64,000 bases of DNA from Agaribacterium haliotis (GTDB lineage: Bacteria; Pseudomonadota; Gammaproteobacteria; Pseudomonadales; Cellvibrionaceae). The notes beneath the pieces were generated by a model, which was given only the letters and a program-made list of their open reading frames with translations, was not told the origin of the DNA and did no database searches. The position numbers and the translations under genes are program-made. This document shows, piece after piece, positions 28,701-37,493 of the stretch (position 1 is the first letter of the stretch; every line of letters starts with the position of its first letter). The DNA lies in contig NZ_NKQJ01000007.1 in the NCBI RefSeq assembly GCF_002312815.1, positions 124,001 to 188,000 on the forward strand, in the 5' to 3' direction.

Positions 28701-29207
28701 ATGATAAAAGACGAGATACACGAGGGCCCCTGGTACAAGCAGTTTTGGGCCTGGTTTATTTTGACTCCGCTACTGGTTGTGATCGCCGCGTCGTCGGTGA
28801 TGGTAACTATTGCCTTTAAACAAAAGCAGGATGTCGTCAGCGACGATTATTATAAAATTGGCAAAATGATTAATCAGAGTTTTGACTCGCAGCAAGCTGC
28901 CAAGGCACTGGGTTTAAATGCTGAGCTGTATTTTGATAAAACGGCTATTGTTTTAAGCGCCTCGGGCAAAGAAGCGATTGCCGATGATGATTTATTGCTG
29001 TTTTTATCCCACCCCGTCGATGCCAAGCGCGACCACTATCTGACCTTGATACGCAGCGGTGAGAACACGTGGCAGGTGAATTTAAAGCAGGCATTAAGCG
29101 GGCGTTGGTATCTGCGCTTAAGTAGTCTCGATGATGCCGGTATAGAACGCTGGCGCATGCAGGGCGAAATAGATTTAGGCAATGCCGCCCGCGCCACACT
29201 GCATTAA
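28701..29207 (+). CDS. ccoH: FixH/CcoH family oxidase assembly protein
   Basis: The start is the ATG at 28701, or a TTG six bases earlier; the site AAGAGA (28684-28689) does not decide between them. The roughly 168-residue protein has one N-terminal helix and a periplasmic beta domain. It starts with the family's W-Y-K-Q-F-W-AWF and has DDYYKIGKMIN after the helix. CcoH is needed for stable cbb3 assembly. It sits between ccoG and ccoI as in Pseudomonas. Confidence 0.93.
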   Translation: MIKDEIHEGPWYKQFWAWFILTPLLVVIAASSVMVTIAFKQKQDVVSDDYYKIGKMINQSFDSQQAAKALGLNAELYFDKTAIVLSASGKEAIADDDLLLFLSHPVDAKRDHYLTLIRSGENTWQVNLKQALSGRWYLRLSSLDDAGIERWRMQGEIDLGNAARATLH

Positions 29208-29215
29208 TTTTGAAG

Positions 29216-31621
29216 ATGAGCGCTGAGCCTACGCTTGAACAATCGAGCTGTTTCCACTGTGGATTGCCCGCTGATGCACGCTATCACTGCGAGCTGGAAG
29301 GGCAGCGCCGCGAGTTCTGCTGCCACGCCTGTCTGGCGGTAAGCACGGCCATCGTCAGCGGTGGCCTCGGTGACTTTTATCGCTTTCGCGATCAGCAAAG
29401 TGAGCGTGCCGAAGATGAAAGCGAGCGCTTTGAAGCCTACGACGATGCCAATTTACAGCAGACTTTTGTCTGCGCCATCGACGAGCAGCACGCCAGGGTT
29501 GCGCTGCAGATCGGCGGTATTAGCTGCGCAGCCTGCGCCTGGCTTATTGAAAAACATCTCGAGCAGTTGCCGGGTGTGGATCAGGTTCGGGTGAATGTCA
29601 GTACTCACCGCTGTAGCCTGCGCTGGCATAAAAACGAGCAAAAACTCAGCGCTATTTTTACGGCATTAAAAAACATTGGCTACAAAGCTGCGCCGGCCAA
29701 TGATGACGCCGCCGTCGCCCAGCGCAAAAAAGAGCGGCGCAATGCGCTGTTGCGCATCGGTGTGGCCGGGCTTGGCATGATGCAGGTGGGCATGGTGGGT
29801 TTTGCCCTTCACGCCGGTGATGCGCAGGGCATCGACGAGCATTTTCGTCACTTTCTGCGCTGGGTGTCTCTGATCTTTGCGATACCGGTTTTACTCTACA
29901 GCGCGCAGCCGTTTTTTCTCGGTGCCTGGCGCAGTTTGCGCTTAAAACACTTGAATATGGATGTGCCGGTCTCGCTCGCGCTCGGCCTGGCTTTTCTCGC
30001 CAGTGTGTTTGCGACACTTAACAATGCCGGCGAAGTGTATTTTGATTCGGTGTCGATGTTTACGTTTTTTCTGTTAATTGGCCGCTATTTGGAAATGCAG
30101 GCGCGCCATCGCAGTGCGCGCGAGACAGAAAAACTCAGCCAGCTGTTGCCGCTGTCGGTTGAGCGCCGCGCAAAAAATGGCGATCTGGAATTGCTGCCTT
30201 TAACTGCGGTTAAAGTAGGGGACAGGCTACACGTGCGCGCCGGTGAAGTTTTACCCTGCGATGGCAAGTTGCTGTCGGATTTAGCCATGCTCGACGAAGC
30301 GCTGTTAACCGGTGAATCTGATTTACAGACAAAAAACAGTGGCGCAAGTTTGCTGGCAGGTTCCGTGCTTGGTGAGCCATCCATTGATATTCAAGTCACG
30401 GCCTGCGCCGAGCAAACCCGCTTGGCGTCGGTGCAAGCGCTGCTTGAACAAGCGCTGAGCCAAAAACCCAAACAGCAGCAACTGGCCGATAAAGTTGCCG
30501 GGTATTTTGTCGCTGCGGTACTGCTGGTTTGTCTGAGTGTTTATCTCGGCTGGCTGTTTGTCGATGCAGACCGGGCATTCTGGGTGGCGCTGGCGGTACT
30601 GGTGGTGACTTGCCCCTGTGCCTTATCGCTGGCAACACCGGCGGCGCTCGCCGCCGGCTTAAATAAACTGCGCTCACTCGGTTTATTATTGATGACACCG
30701 GGGGCGCTAGAAACACTGCCGCAAATTAAGCATGTTGTACTCGATAAAACCGGAACCTTAACTCTGGGCCAGCCGAGCATTAGTGAGCTTCGGCTGTTGG
30801 ATGCGCAGCAATACAGCGCGCAGCAGCTACTTGATATTGTTGCGGCGATGGAAAAACACAGCCGCCACCCCTTGGCCCAGGCGTTTAAACATATCGTCAG
30901 CCGCTGCGATGCTCGCGCGGTTAAGGCGTTTCCCGGGCAGGGCCTTGAAGCTGAGATCGATAACAAGCGCTTTCGTTTTGGGCGCGCAGATTTTGCCTGT
31001 TCAGCCGCGCCAACTGAGCCGGATCAGCGTCAGTGGCAACTGCTCAGTTGTGAAGGCCGGGCCCTGGCTTGGTTTGCGTTTGAAGACCCGGTGCGCCCCG
31101 GCTTAGGCGAGTTTGTTGCCTATGTTGAAAAACAGGGTTTGAAGCTCAGCGTATTAAGTGGTGACAGGCAGCGCCATGTTGATGCTTTTATCGATAAATA
31201 CTTATCTGCGCATCGTTTTGAATGCCAGCTTGGCGATTTAAAGCCCGAGCAAAAACTGGCGCAGCTGCAACAATTGCGCCGCAAGGGCGAACCTGTGCTT
31301 ATGCTCGGCGACGGTATTAACGACGTGCCGGTTCTCGGTGCGGCCGACCTGAGTGTGGCAATGCCGTCGGCGTCACAGCTTGCCAAAGTGAATGCCGATA
31401 GTGTCTTGCTTAACCCTCAGTTGACAACCTTGCTTGAAGCGATGCAATTTTCCGCGCGGGTAAAACGGGTAATTCGCCAAAACTTAAGTTGGGCGCTCGG
31501 TTATAATGCGCTGGCACTGCCTGCTGCGGCGCTGGGCTATATCCCGCCTTGGTTGGCGGCTATCGGCATGAGTTTAAGCTCGCTGGTGGTGGTGCTTAAT
31601 TCACTGCGCCTGAGTCGCTAA
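29216..31621 (+). CDS. ccoI: Copper-transporting P1B-type ATPase for cbb3 assembly
   Basis: The roughly 801-residue pump has an N-terminal Cys-rich segment (CFHCGLP and FCCHACLAV), an HMA domain with CAAC (about residue 100), and a transmembrane CPC in VVTCPCALSLA. DKTGTL phosphorylation and GDGINDVPVL hinge motifs are present. CcoI/FixI (CopA2 type) moves copper to the periplasm for the oxidase, with low turnover. A TTG at 29210 is an alternative start. Confidence 0.94.
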   Translation: MSAEPTLEQSSCFHCGLPADARYHCELEGQRREFCCHACLAVSTAIVSGGLGDFYRFRDQQSERAEDESERFEAYDDANLQQTFVCAIDEQHARVALQIGGISCAACAWLIEKHLEQLPGVDQVRVNVSTHRCSLRWHKNEQKLSAIFTALKNIGYKAAPANDDAAVAQRKKERRNALLRIGVAGLGMMQVGMVGFALHAGDAQGIDEHFRHFLRWVSLIFAIPVLLYSAQPFFLGAWRSLRLKHLNMDVPVSLALGLAFLASVFATLNNAGEVYFDSVSMFTFFLLIGRYLEMQARHRSARETEKLSQLLPLSVERRAKNGDLELLPLTAVKVGDRLHVRAGEVLPCDGKLLSDLAMLDEALLTGESDLQTKNSGASLLAGSVLGEPSIDIQVTACAEQTRLASVQALLEQALSQKPKQQQLADKVAGYFVAAVLLVCLSVYLGWLFVDADRAFWVALAVLVVTCPCALSLATPAALAAGLNKLRSLGLLLMTPGALETLPQIKHVVLDKTGTLTLGQPSISELRLLDAQQYSAQQLLDIVAAMEKHSRHPLAQAFKHIVSRCDARAVKAFPGQGLEAEIDNKRFRFGRADFACSAAPTEPDQRQWQLLSCEGRALAWFAFEDPVRPGLGEFVAYVEKQGLKLSVLSGDRQRHVDAFIDKYLSAHRFECQLGDLKPEQKLAQLQQLRRKGEPVLMLGDGINDVPVLGAADLSVAMPSASQLAKVNADSVLLNPQLTTLLEAMQFSARVKRVIRQNLSWALGYNALALPAAALGYIPPWLAAIGMSLSSLVVVLNSLRLSR

Positions 31622-31807
31622 TATTCAAAGGCTCTATTTGTTACACCCGGTTTGTTACAGCCTGGGTGTTACAACCGTTTTAGAACACCCGGTTTATTGC
31701 GGCGGACATTGCAGCCAATTTATTGCGCCCAATAGCAACAAAAGCGGTGCGCCACAAAAGCCGGCGCTGAGCCTGTTGCATGCGTTACTGGATTCGAGAT
31801 TAGGATA

Positions 31808-31969
31808 ATGCAAAGTTTATTTATTCTTATTCCCCTGGCGATTGTCATCGTTGCAATTGCCGTTGGGGTATTTTTTTGGGCGGTAAAAAGTGGTCAATTT
31901 GATGATCTCGACACCGAAGGCAAACGCATTTTGTTTGACGACGAGAAAAAAGATAAGGAACAAAAATGA
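31808..31969 (+). CDS. ccoS: cbb3 oxidase maturation protein CcoS
   Basis: This short gene encodes 53 residues: one hydrophobic helix (about 4-24) with the W-A-V-K-S-G-Q-F-D-D-L-D-T-E-G motif diagnostic of CcoS, then an acidic/basic tail. CcoS is required for haem/copper insertion into CcoN. Its stop codon overlaps the next start (ATGA at 31966-31969), implying coupling to the TauE/SafE-like gene. It lies 186 bases after ccoI. Confidence 0.93.
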   Translation: MQSLFILIPLAIVIVAIAVGVFFWAVKSGQFDDLDTEGKRILFDDEKKDKEQK

Positions 31970-32817
31970 GTGTTGAGTTTTTGCTTTCAGCGCTGGTGCT
32001 CGGCCTGCTTGGCTCTGGGCACTGCATCGGCATGTGCGGGGGCATAGGTGCGGCGCTCGGTGTTGCCATCAAGGAAAAAAGTAAAGCAAAACACCTGCGA
32101 CTGCTGCTGGCCTATAATTTTGGGCGCTTGAGTTCTTACGCACTGATCGGTGCTTTGATCGCGAGCTTGGGCATGTTTGCCGCGCCTCAGTACCTGCGTA
32201 TTTTTGCCGCTGTTTTGCTGTTTTTAATGGCCCTGTATTTGGCCGGTGCAACCCAGGCTTTAAGCTGGCTGGAAAAAGCCGGCTCCGTGCTTTGGCGCCG
32301 CATTCAGCCGCTGAGCAAGGGCCTGTTGCCGGTGCACAACGACGCCCAGGCGCTGGCTTTGGGCATGCTCTGGGGCTGGTTGCCCTGCGGTTTAGTCTAT
32401 TCGGCAGTGGCGATGGCTCTGGCTCAGGGCTCAGCACTTTCCGGCGCTTTGTATATGTTCTTTTTTGGTTTGGGCACCTTGCCGGCGGTTGTCGGTGGGG
32501 CGCTGGCGGCAACCGGACTCAACGCTTTTTTGCAAAAGCGCAAGCTGCGTTTATTTATGGCGTTGATGATGTTTATTTTTGCTCTGTGGACACTCTGGGG
32601 TAGCTTGGGCCACGGCGATCACAGCGCTCATGCTGGCCACGGCAGTCACGGTGCAAGCGATGCGCATCACGGCCATATGATGCACGAGGGGCACGAGACC
32701 ATGATCGATAAACAACACTTTGAGCAGCTGGACAGCGAAGCGCAAGCGACGCACACTGAAGACCACGATATGGACCACGATATGGACCACGATATGGATC
32801 ATCACAACCACCACTGA
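31966..32817 (+). CDS. TauE/SafE-like membrane protein with His-rich C-terminal tail
   Basis: The 283-residue protein opens with the GLLGSGHCIGMCGG motif of the 6-helix sulfite exporter/urease-accessory-like family that commonly follows ccoS. Six to seven helices run to about residue 205. The last 75 residues are extremely rich in His, Asp and Met, ending in three and a half DHDM repeats. A metal-binding role, probably copper or nickel handling for the oxidase, is an inference from the tail and the coupling to ccoS. Confidence 0.8.
   Translation: MSVEFLLSALVLGLLGSGHCIGMCGGIGAALGVAIKEKSKAKHLRLLLAYNFGRLSSYALIGALIASLGMFAAPQYLRIFAAVLLFLMALYLAGATQALSWLEKAGSVLWRRIQPLSKGLLPVHNDAQALALGMLWGWLPCGLVYSAVAMALAQGSALSGALYMFFFGLGTLPAVVGGALAATGLNAFLQKRKLRLFMALMMFIFALWTLWGSLGHGDHSAHAGHGSHGASDAHHGHMMHEGHETMIDKQHFEQLDSEAQATHTEDHDMDHDMDHDMDHHNHH
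32761..32796. repeat. 12-bp tandem repeat GACCACGATATG x3
   Basis: Three exact copies at the end of the TauE/SafE-like gene encode the DHDM repeats; a fourth degenerate unit follows. Confidence 0.9.
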
Positions 32818-32826
32818 GGGTTTATT

Positions 32827-33213
32827 ATGCGTTTATTACATACGATGTTGCGTGTTCGCGACCTCGAGGCTTCACTGAGTTTTTATACCGATGTGCTCGG
32901 CATGCGCCTGCTCAGAAAAAAAGACTATCCCGGCGGTAAGTTTACCCTCGCGTTTGTTGGTTATCAGGATGAAAAAGACGGCGCTGCGATTGAGCTTACT
33001 CACAACTGGGATGTCGATGACTATGAGCTCGGCAATGCCTATGGTCATATAGCCATTGCTGTTGACGATGTTTGTGCCGCCTGTGAGCGAATAAAAGCCG
33101 CCGGCGGTAAGGTGACTCGTGAAGCCGGCCCGATGAAAGAGAGCACGACGGTGCTCGCTTTTGTAGAGGACCCGGACGGCTACAAAATTGAGCTCTTGAC
33201 CGAAAAAGAATAA
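32827..33213 (+). CDS. gloA: Lactoylglutathione lyase (glyoxalase I)
   Basis: The 128-residue cytosolic metalloenzyme converts the methylglyoxal-glutathione adduct to lactoylglutathione. It begins [18 protein letters not shown]. The metal ligands fit the family: His near residue 5, Glu in AIELTHN, His in YGHIAIAV, and Glu in GYKIELL. ATG with GAGGG upstream, 9 bases after the previous gene. Confidence 0.95.
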   Translation: MRLLHTMLRVRDLEASLSFYTDVLGMRLLRKKDYPGGKFTLAFVGYQDEKDGAAIELTHNWDVDDYELGNAYGHIAIAVDDVCAACERIKAAGGKVTREAGPMKESTTVLAFVEDPDGYKIELLTEKE

Positions 33214-33248
33214 AAAATAATAAAAAAAGAATAAAACAGGCGCTCACC

Positions 33249-33866
33249 ATGGATCAGGTGTTTGTTGTAAACCCAAAGGGCGGTTGCGGTAAAACCACCA
33301 TCGCCACCCACTTAGCTGCGTATTATGCCAATGCGGGCAGGGCGGTATTGCTGGCTGATCACGATGCGCAAAAAAGCAGCAGTGATTGGCTGGCATCGCG
33401 CCCTTCAAGTTGTGCGCCGATTCTTTGTGAAGTACTTGAAGCCGAGCAAGTGCCTCAAGTAAATCAAGCAAGTCTAATTATTCACGATATGCCTGCTGCC
33501 TATGGGCTTAAGGATTTTTCTTATATTGCCAAAGCCGGCGATCGAATTTTGATTCCGGTATTATCGTCGCCAACCGATATTAAAGCCTGCCTGCGTTTTA
33601 TTATGGCGCTTAACCGCGAAGGTTTAATGGATGTCGGCATGCAGGTGGGTTTTATTGCCAACAAGGTTCGCCGTCACACCGCTTATTTTTCCGTTCTCGA
33701 TGAATTTTTGCAGCGCGTAGACTTGCCCCTGGTTGGCGAAATATACGATAGCCAACACTATATTCGCCTGATGGATAAAGGGCTTAGTTTATTTGATTTA
33801 AAAACAGCTAAGCTGCGAGCGGAGCAAGAGCGTTGGGGCCAGATATTTAGTTGGCTTTCTTTGTAA
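33249..33866 (+). CDS. Orphan ParA/MinD-type ATPase
   Basis: The 205-residue protein has the deviant Walker A KGGCGKTT (residues 10-17), LLADHDAQKSSSDWLASR in place of the usual D-x-D-P-Q switch, and an IIHDMPA Walker B-like strand. No ParB or parS site is visible beside it. Short orphan ParAs position membrane or chemotaxis cargo or regulate septation. The role here is unknown. Confidence 0.85.
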   Translation: MDQVFVVNPKGGCGKTTIATHLAAYYANAGRAVLLADHDAQKSSSDWLASRPSSCAPILCEVLEAEQVPQVNQASLIIHDMPAAYGLKDFSYIAKAGDRILIPVLSSPTDIKACLRFIMALNREGLMDVGMQVGFIANKVRRHTAYFSVLDEFLQRVDLPLVGEIYDSQHYIRLMDKGLSLFDLKTAKLRAEQERWGQIFSWLSL

Positions 33867-33983
33867 CTCGTTAGTTTTTTGTTCTTTGCGCTTTACTCAC
33901 CGAAAGTGGGCACCGCGGGAGTTTGTACATCTATCCTTGGAAACTTCGCCGCAGTGCATGTCCGGTAGATTTTATTGTCACAT

Positions 33984-34310
33984 TTAACTCAGCTTGCTGG
34001 AGACAAGGCGGTTTAAGCTTACACCTGACTCCGCAGCTTTTATTGCGAGCATGCGGTGAGTCTCGGGAGGAACACGAACCATGAACTTACCACTGTAGTG
34101 TTTAATTGAGATTGGCTCTGGAACGGCCTCATCGTTTGAGAGCATGTCAGATAAACAATCTTGAACTAAGTTTCTAATACCGGCCAGTGCAGCCTCAGGA
34201 GTTTCCTCAAGCCAGCTAAGACTTGGAAACTCCGCGCATAAACCAACATGTTCTTGGTCTTCTTCAGACCAAGTAACACGGTATGTGTAGCGATCGATTT
34301 CTTTAGCCAT
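33984..34310 (-). CDS. hicB: HicB-family antitoxin
   Basis: The 108-residue protein has the partial RNase H-like HicB fold (YTYRVTWSEEDQEHVGLCAEFPSLSW) and a C-terminal ribbon-helix-helix-like segment (MVRVPPETHRMLAIKAAESGVSLNRLV). The latter binds the operon's operator. It overlaps hicA by 8 bases and neutralises it. Confidence 0.92.
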   Translation of the reverse strand: MAKEIDRYTYRVTWSEEDQEHVGLCAEFPSLSWLEETPEAALAGIRNLVQDCLSDMLSNDEAVPEPISIKHYSGKFMVRVPPETHRMLAIKAAESGVSLNRLVSSKLS

Positions 34311-34554
34311 TTTCTACCTCTAAACGCTCGATGGCGGCCAAAACTTGTTTCACTTGGTAGGGCTTTGCCTTACCTTTTGAGTTTTGGATATTTACTCGCG
34401 GGTCGCCTTGCCATGGGGTCTTATAGACCCTATGGGTTGAACCCGATTGGCGAGCTTCGCTGAAGTAAGAGTCGCAGACCTTACATAAGTCATTGAATCT
34501 TATAGATTTTGGGTTGTTCCTCATCTGAATGAGGATGTCTTTGATGCTCGCCAT
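34303..34554 (-). CDS. hicA: HicA-family mRNA interferase toxin
   Basis: The 83-residue protein has the dsRBD-like HicA core with the catalytic histidine in SGSTHRVYKTP and the family's KPYQVKQVLAAI ending. It cleaves mRNA independently of the ribosome. As in most hicAB loci, the toxin gene precedes the antitoxin. Confidence 0.92.
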   Translation of the reverse strand: MASIKDILIQMRNNPKSIRFNDLCKVCDSYFSEARQSGSTHRVYKTPWQGDPRVNIQNSKGKAKPYQVKQVLAAIERLEVENG

Positions 34555-34694
34555 GTTTGTATAGTATCACTAATGATATCAAGGGCAAGTTGTGCAAGAG
34601 GGCGCGAACGAAATGTTGCGCCCACGAATGGGGTCTCAGCGCCCCGTGATGCCCATGCCTGTAGTTTGAGGCGAAAATAAGGCAGCTAACTAAT

Positions 34695-35390
34695 TTACAC
34701 CTTGCCACATGCCTGATTCGCTGGAACCGCCACATCCATCAGCTTAGGGTTGGGTAAATTCAAATTGTTCATCAGTTCGATATAAGCTGCTTTATTTTTC
34801 ACCTGCAGGCGCGGATTATTGGCTTTTTCTTTGCCGACGGTACTTTGCCTATTGCCGCTATAATCGTGGCCGGGGTAGACGATGGTGTCGTCCGGGTAGC
34901 TCAAAAGTTTGTTAAAGATGCTCTCGTATTGCGTGCCCGCATCACCTTGTTGAAAATCCGTGCGGCCACTGCCGTTGATTAACAGCGTGTCGCCGGTGAA
35001 TAAACAGTTTTGCCCATTGTTTTTCACGTGGAAGCTGTAACTATCATCCGTGTGGCCGGGCGTGTGTAATGCGGTAATTGTTAATGAGCCGACTTTAATT
35101 TCAGTGCCATCGACAAATTTATGGTCAATACAGCTGCTTTTACTCTCTTTGCCGAGCCAGGTTTGGGCACCGATTTGATCGCGTAGCTGGCCGTTGGCGC
35201 TGATGTGATCGGCGTGGGTATGCGTATCGAGTATGTATTTAATCGCAAGCTCACGCTTTTGGCTTTCATTGATGTAAAAGTCACTTTCGCTTAAGACAGG
35301 ATCAATCAATGCCGCGTCACCGCTTAGTTCATCGGCAATTAAATAGGTGTAGGTACTGCTTTCTAAGTCAAACCACTGTTCAAGTATCAT
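34695..35390 (-). CDS. ETHE1-like persulfide dioxygenase (metallo-beta-lactamase fold)
   Basis: I set the start at 35390 (MILEQWFD), with AAGGAG at 35397-35402, giving 231 residues. Metal-site motifs are THTHADH, HTPGHT, FTGDTLL and YPGHDY, and GRTDFQQGD is the ETHE1-type signature. The enzyme oxidises glutathione persulfide to sulfite with non-haem iron. It is the last gene of a four-gene minus-strand sulfide operon, beside a sulfite exporter-like gene that could remove its product. Confidence 0.92.
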   Translation of the reverse strand: MILEQWFDLESSTYTYLIADELSGDAALIDPVLSESDFYINESQKRELAIKYILDTHTHADHISANGQLRDQIGAQTWLGKESKSSCIDHKFVDGTEIKVGSLTITALHTPGHTDDSYSFHVKNNGQNCLFTGDTLLINGSGRTDFQQGDAGTQYESIFNKLLSYPDDTIVYPGHDYSGNRQSTVGKEKANNPRLQVKNKAAYIELMNNLNLPNPKLMDVAVPANQACGKV

Positions 35391-35415
35391 ACGAAACTCC
35401 TTCCTGATTCCAAAC

Positions 35416-36237
35416 CTAGGAAAAAACAAACTGTTTGGCGGCTAACACCAGGCTCACCAAAATTAATAAGCAAGCGAATCCTTTCTGCAGGGCGGGGCCT
35501 GCGATAAAGCGAGCGAATCCTACGCTGGCTAACATGCCTGCGATGGCGGCGGCAATAATCGGCAGCGCCAACACTAAGCCTTTAGAGCCTTCAAAATACA
35601 CATGGCTTATAAAACCCGCGCTGCTAATTAATACAATGCTTGCAAGTGAGGTGGCGACTGCGCGTTGCATCGGGATCGCACTTAAAAACAAAAACAGCGG
35701 TACGATTAAAAAACCTCCGCCAACGCCGAACAGGCCGCTTGCTAAACCTATGCTTAAACCGCCGATAAGCAAACCACTTATGCAGCGCGGTTTTAATTGA
35801 AACTGGCCGCTTGGGCTCATGCGGCAGGCCATGGCCTGTTCACCGTTAGTGTCTTTATCGCTCGCCGCTCGCACATGGCTGGTGCTGGCCGGGTCTGTTT
35901 GTACTTGCCGGAGCATGCGTATCGCGATGCTAATTGCCAATAAACTAAAGCCCGCAATTAACCAGTTTTCGTCGAGTTTTCCTGCGAGGCACTTACCGAG
36001 CGGGGCACTTAGCATACCGCCTGCCGCTAAGAATAGTGCTGGCCACCAGAGTACTGAGCGGCGCTGGACGACAACGCCAATTAGCGCACTGGCGGCAACC
36101 GCGGCCAGCGCGATCGCCATCGCATCATTGGCCGGTAAGCCGAGCAATAAAATTAGCAGCGGCACTGCAAAGATGGAGCCTCCGGCTCCGGTCAGGCCGA
36201 GCAGGGCGCCAATTAATAAGCCGATTAGTATGCTCAT
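35416..36237 (-). CDS. TauE/SafE-family sulfite/sulfur anion exporter
   Basis: The 273-residue membrane protein has about eight helices, with the family's GLTGAGGSIFAVPLL and FGVGGGFLIVPLFL half-repeats, one in each half of the molecule. It probably exports sulfite or a related sulfur anion, given the persulfide dioxygenase 25 bases downstream and the rhodanese 33 bases upstream. Confidence 0.88.
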   Translation of the reverse strand: MSILIGLLIGALLGLTGAGGSIFAVPLLILLLGLPANDAMAIALAAVAASALIGVVVQRRSVLWWPALFLAAGGMLSAPLGKCLAGKLDENWLIAGFSLLAISIAIRMLRQVQTDPASTSHVRAASDKDTNGEQAMACRMSPSGQFQLKPRCISGLLIGGLSIGLASGLFGVGGGFLIVPLFLFLSAIPMQRAVATSLASIVLISSAGFISHVYFEGSKGLVLALPIIAAAIAGMLASVGFARFIAGPALQKGFACLLILVSLVLAAKQFVFS

Positions 36238-36270
36238 AACCTTGCTCTTACGTTAACGTTTAAACCCAGC

Positions 36271-36843
36271 TTAGACTGAACAGTTTTTGGCGCCTTTGCT
36301 GGCGGGGTTTTGGGAGCGGTTCCACGGCATAGCCGCAAGTAGCATCGCCATACCACAGGTATCGGTAATACCGGCAAACATTAAACCCGCACCGACAAAA
36401 GCACTCAGTGCAAAAAAGGCCGGAGAAAGCGTTGCCCCAAGTACAACACCAAGCACAACTAAAAAGCCGGCAGCGATGCGTACCTGGCGCTCGAGGCTGA
36501 TGCTTTTGCGCCCGCTGCTTTGCAGCGTTGCGCCCGCGCTTTTGCACGCAGCAAGGCCGCCGTCGATAATAACGAGCTCACAGTTATCAGCACTGCCACC
36601 CAATTTATCGATCGCCATCTGTGCGCGCCGCCCGCTTTGGCAAAGCAGATATACCGGGCCTTGTTTGTGGCCAGCTTGTTCCAGGGCCTTATCAAAGCTT
36701 TGTTTATTTAACTTTTGAACGGGCAGGGCAATGCAGCCGCCAAGCGCCTCGCTCTCTACTTCAGCGGGTGTGCGAAGGTCGATAACGGTTAGTGTTTGCT
36801 GTTGTTGTGCAGACAAAAAGTCTGCTGCGCTGATGCTGCTCAT
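36271..36843 (-). CDS. Rhodanese domain fused to a DUF2892 membrane domain
   Basis: The 190-residue protein has an N-terminal rhodanese domain (about 1-110) with the active-site loop CQSGRRA. Its C-terminal part has two helices (about 120-165) of the DUF2892/YgaP type. YgaP-like membrane rhodaneses carry persulfide sulfur at the membrane. GAGGAG precedes the ATG. It sits between the ArsR regulator and the exporter. Confidence 0.9.
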   Translation of the reverse strand: MSSISAADFLSAQQQQTLTVIDLRTPAEVESEALGGCIALPVQKLNKQSFDKALEQAGHKQGPVYLLCQSGRRAQMAIDKLGGSADNCELVIIDGGLAACKSAGATLQSSGRKSISLERQVRIAAGFLVVLGVVLGATLSPAFFALSAFVGAGLMFAGITDTCGMAMLLAAMPWNRSQNPASKGAKNCSV

Positions 36844-36928
36844 GGAATACTCCTCGTATTAAGCTTTTTTACTGCGCTCAAAGTGCCTTTCTGGTCGAAT
36901 ACTCAGGCTTCAGCAGAGCGTATTAATG

Positions 36929-36946
36929 AGTGTTAACAGGCCCTAG
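36929..36946. repeat. 18-bp dispersed repeat, copy 1
   Basis: AGTGTTAACAGGCCCTAG, identical to 63086-63103. This copy overlaps the stop codon of the ArsR gene. Confidence 0.85.
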
Positions 36947-37290
36947 TCAGGGCAGTAAATGGATTTTAAGGTTTGAATAATTTTGCCGACGCTGGCATCG
37001 GCAACACGGTAATAAATGGTCTGGGCTTCGCGGCGCGTATTTAAAAAACCGGCTTCACGCATTCTGGCCAAATGCTGGCTTAAAGCACTTTGGCTAAGTG
37101 GCACCAGCGCATTGAGCTCGCCGACGCTGAGCTCACCCTCGCCCAGGCAGCAAAAAATCATCAGCCTTTTTTCATTGGCCAGCTCTTTAAGTAAGGCCGT
37201 GGCTTCGCCTGCGTGTTGGGCGAGCTTTTCCAGGCTGTTGTGCTCATCTGAGTTGAGCGCGGACGTGTCTGAGTCGGTATTTAAAGGCAT
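36943..37290 (-). CDS. ArsR-family regulator of the SqrR/BigR/YgaV persulfide-sensing type
   Basis: The 115-residue winged-helix protein has ALSQHLARMREAGFL as recognition region. Two cysteines lie in the positions used by SqrR/BigR for a persulfide bridge: one in IFCCLGEG (residue 47 or 48) and one near the end in SIYCPD (residue 113). No ArsR-type metal CxC is present. It heads the sulfide operon, and the palindrome just upstream is its likely operator. ATG with GGAG. Confidence 0.87.
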   Translation of the reverse strand: MPLNTDSDTSALNSDEHNSLEKLAQHAGEATALLKELANEKRLMIFCCLGEGELSVGELNALVPLSQSALSQHLARMREAGFLNTRREAQTIYYRVADASVGKIIQTLKSIYCPD

Positions 37291-37309
37291 GGCTGCTCCG
37301 TTTGTTTTG

Positions 37310-37327
37310 TATTAGTAAATACTAATA
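37310..37327. promoter_or_regulatory. Putative operator of the sulfide operon
   Basis: TATTAGTA-AA-TACTAATA is a perfect 18-bp palindrome 20 bases before the ArsR start codon, where a repressor would block transcription or elongation. Confidence 0.7.
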
Positions 37328-37493
37328 TTTCATTGCTGGCAAGTTTTAATTTAGCTTTTTCTAATTTATTCTTTTTTAATGTAGAGAGTTTTAAGCTTAT
37401 TGTTATTACCAAGTGTTAGGTGCGCCCTCCTAAAGGAAACTTTGTGATATAAAGCACAGTTACAAAGATAAAGACTTGTGTTTCCACTAGGGG

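Noticed and set aside
31622-31807. Regulatory repeat between ccoI and ccoS (recurring GTTACA/CCGG)
   Set aside because: Copies are too short and irregular to call a repeat or a riboswitch.
33984-34554. hicAB as a novel toxin system
   Set aside because: Both proteins fit known HicA and HicB features with normal order and overlap.
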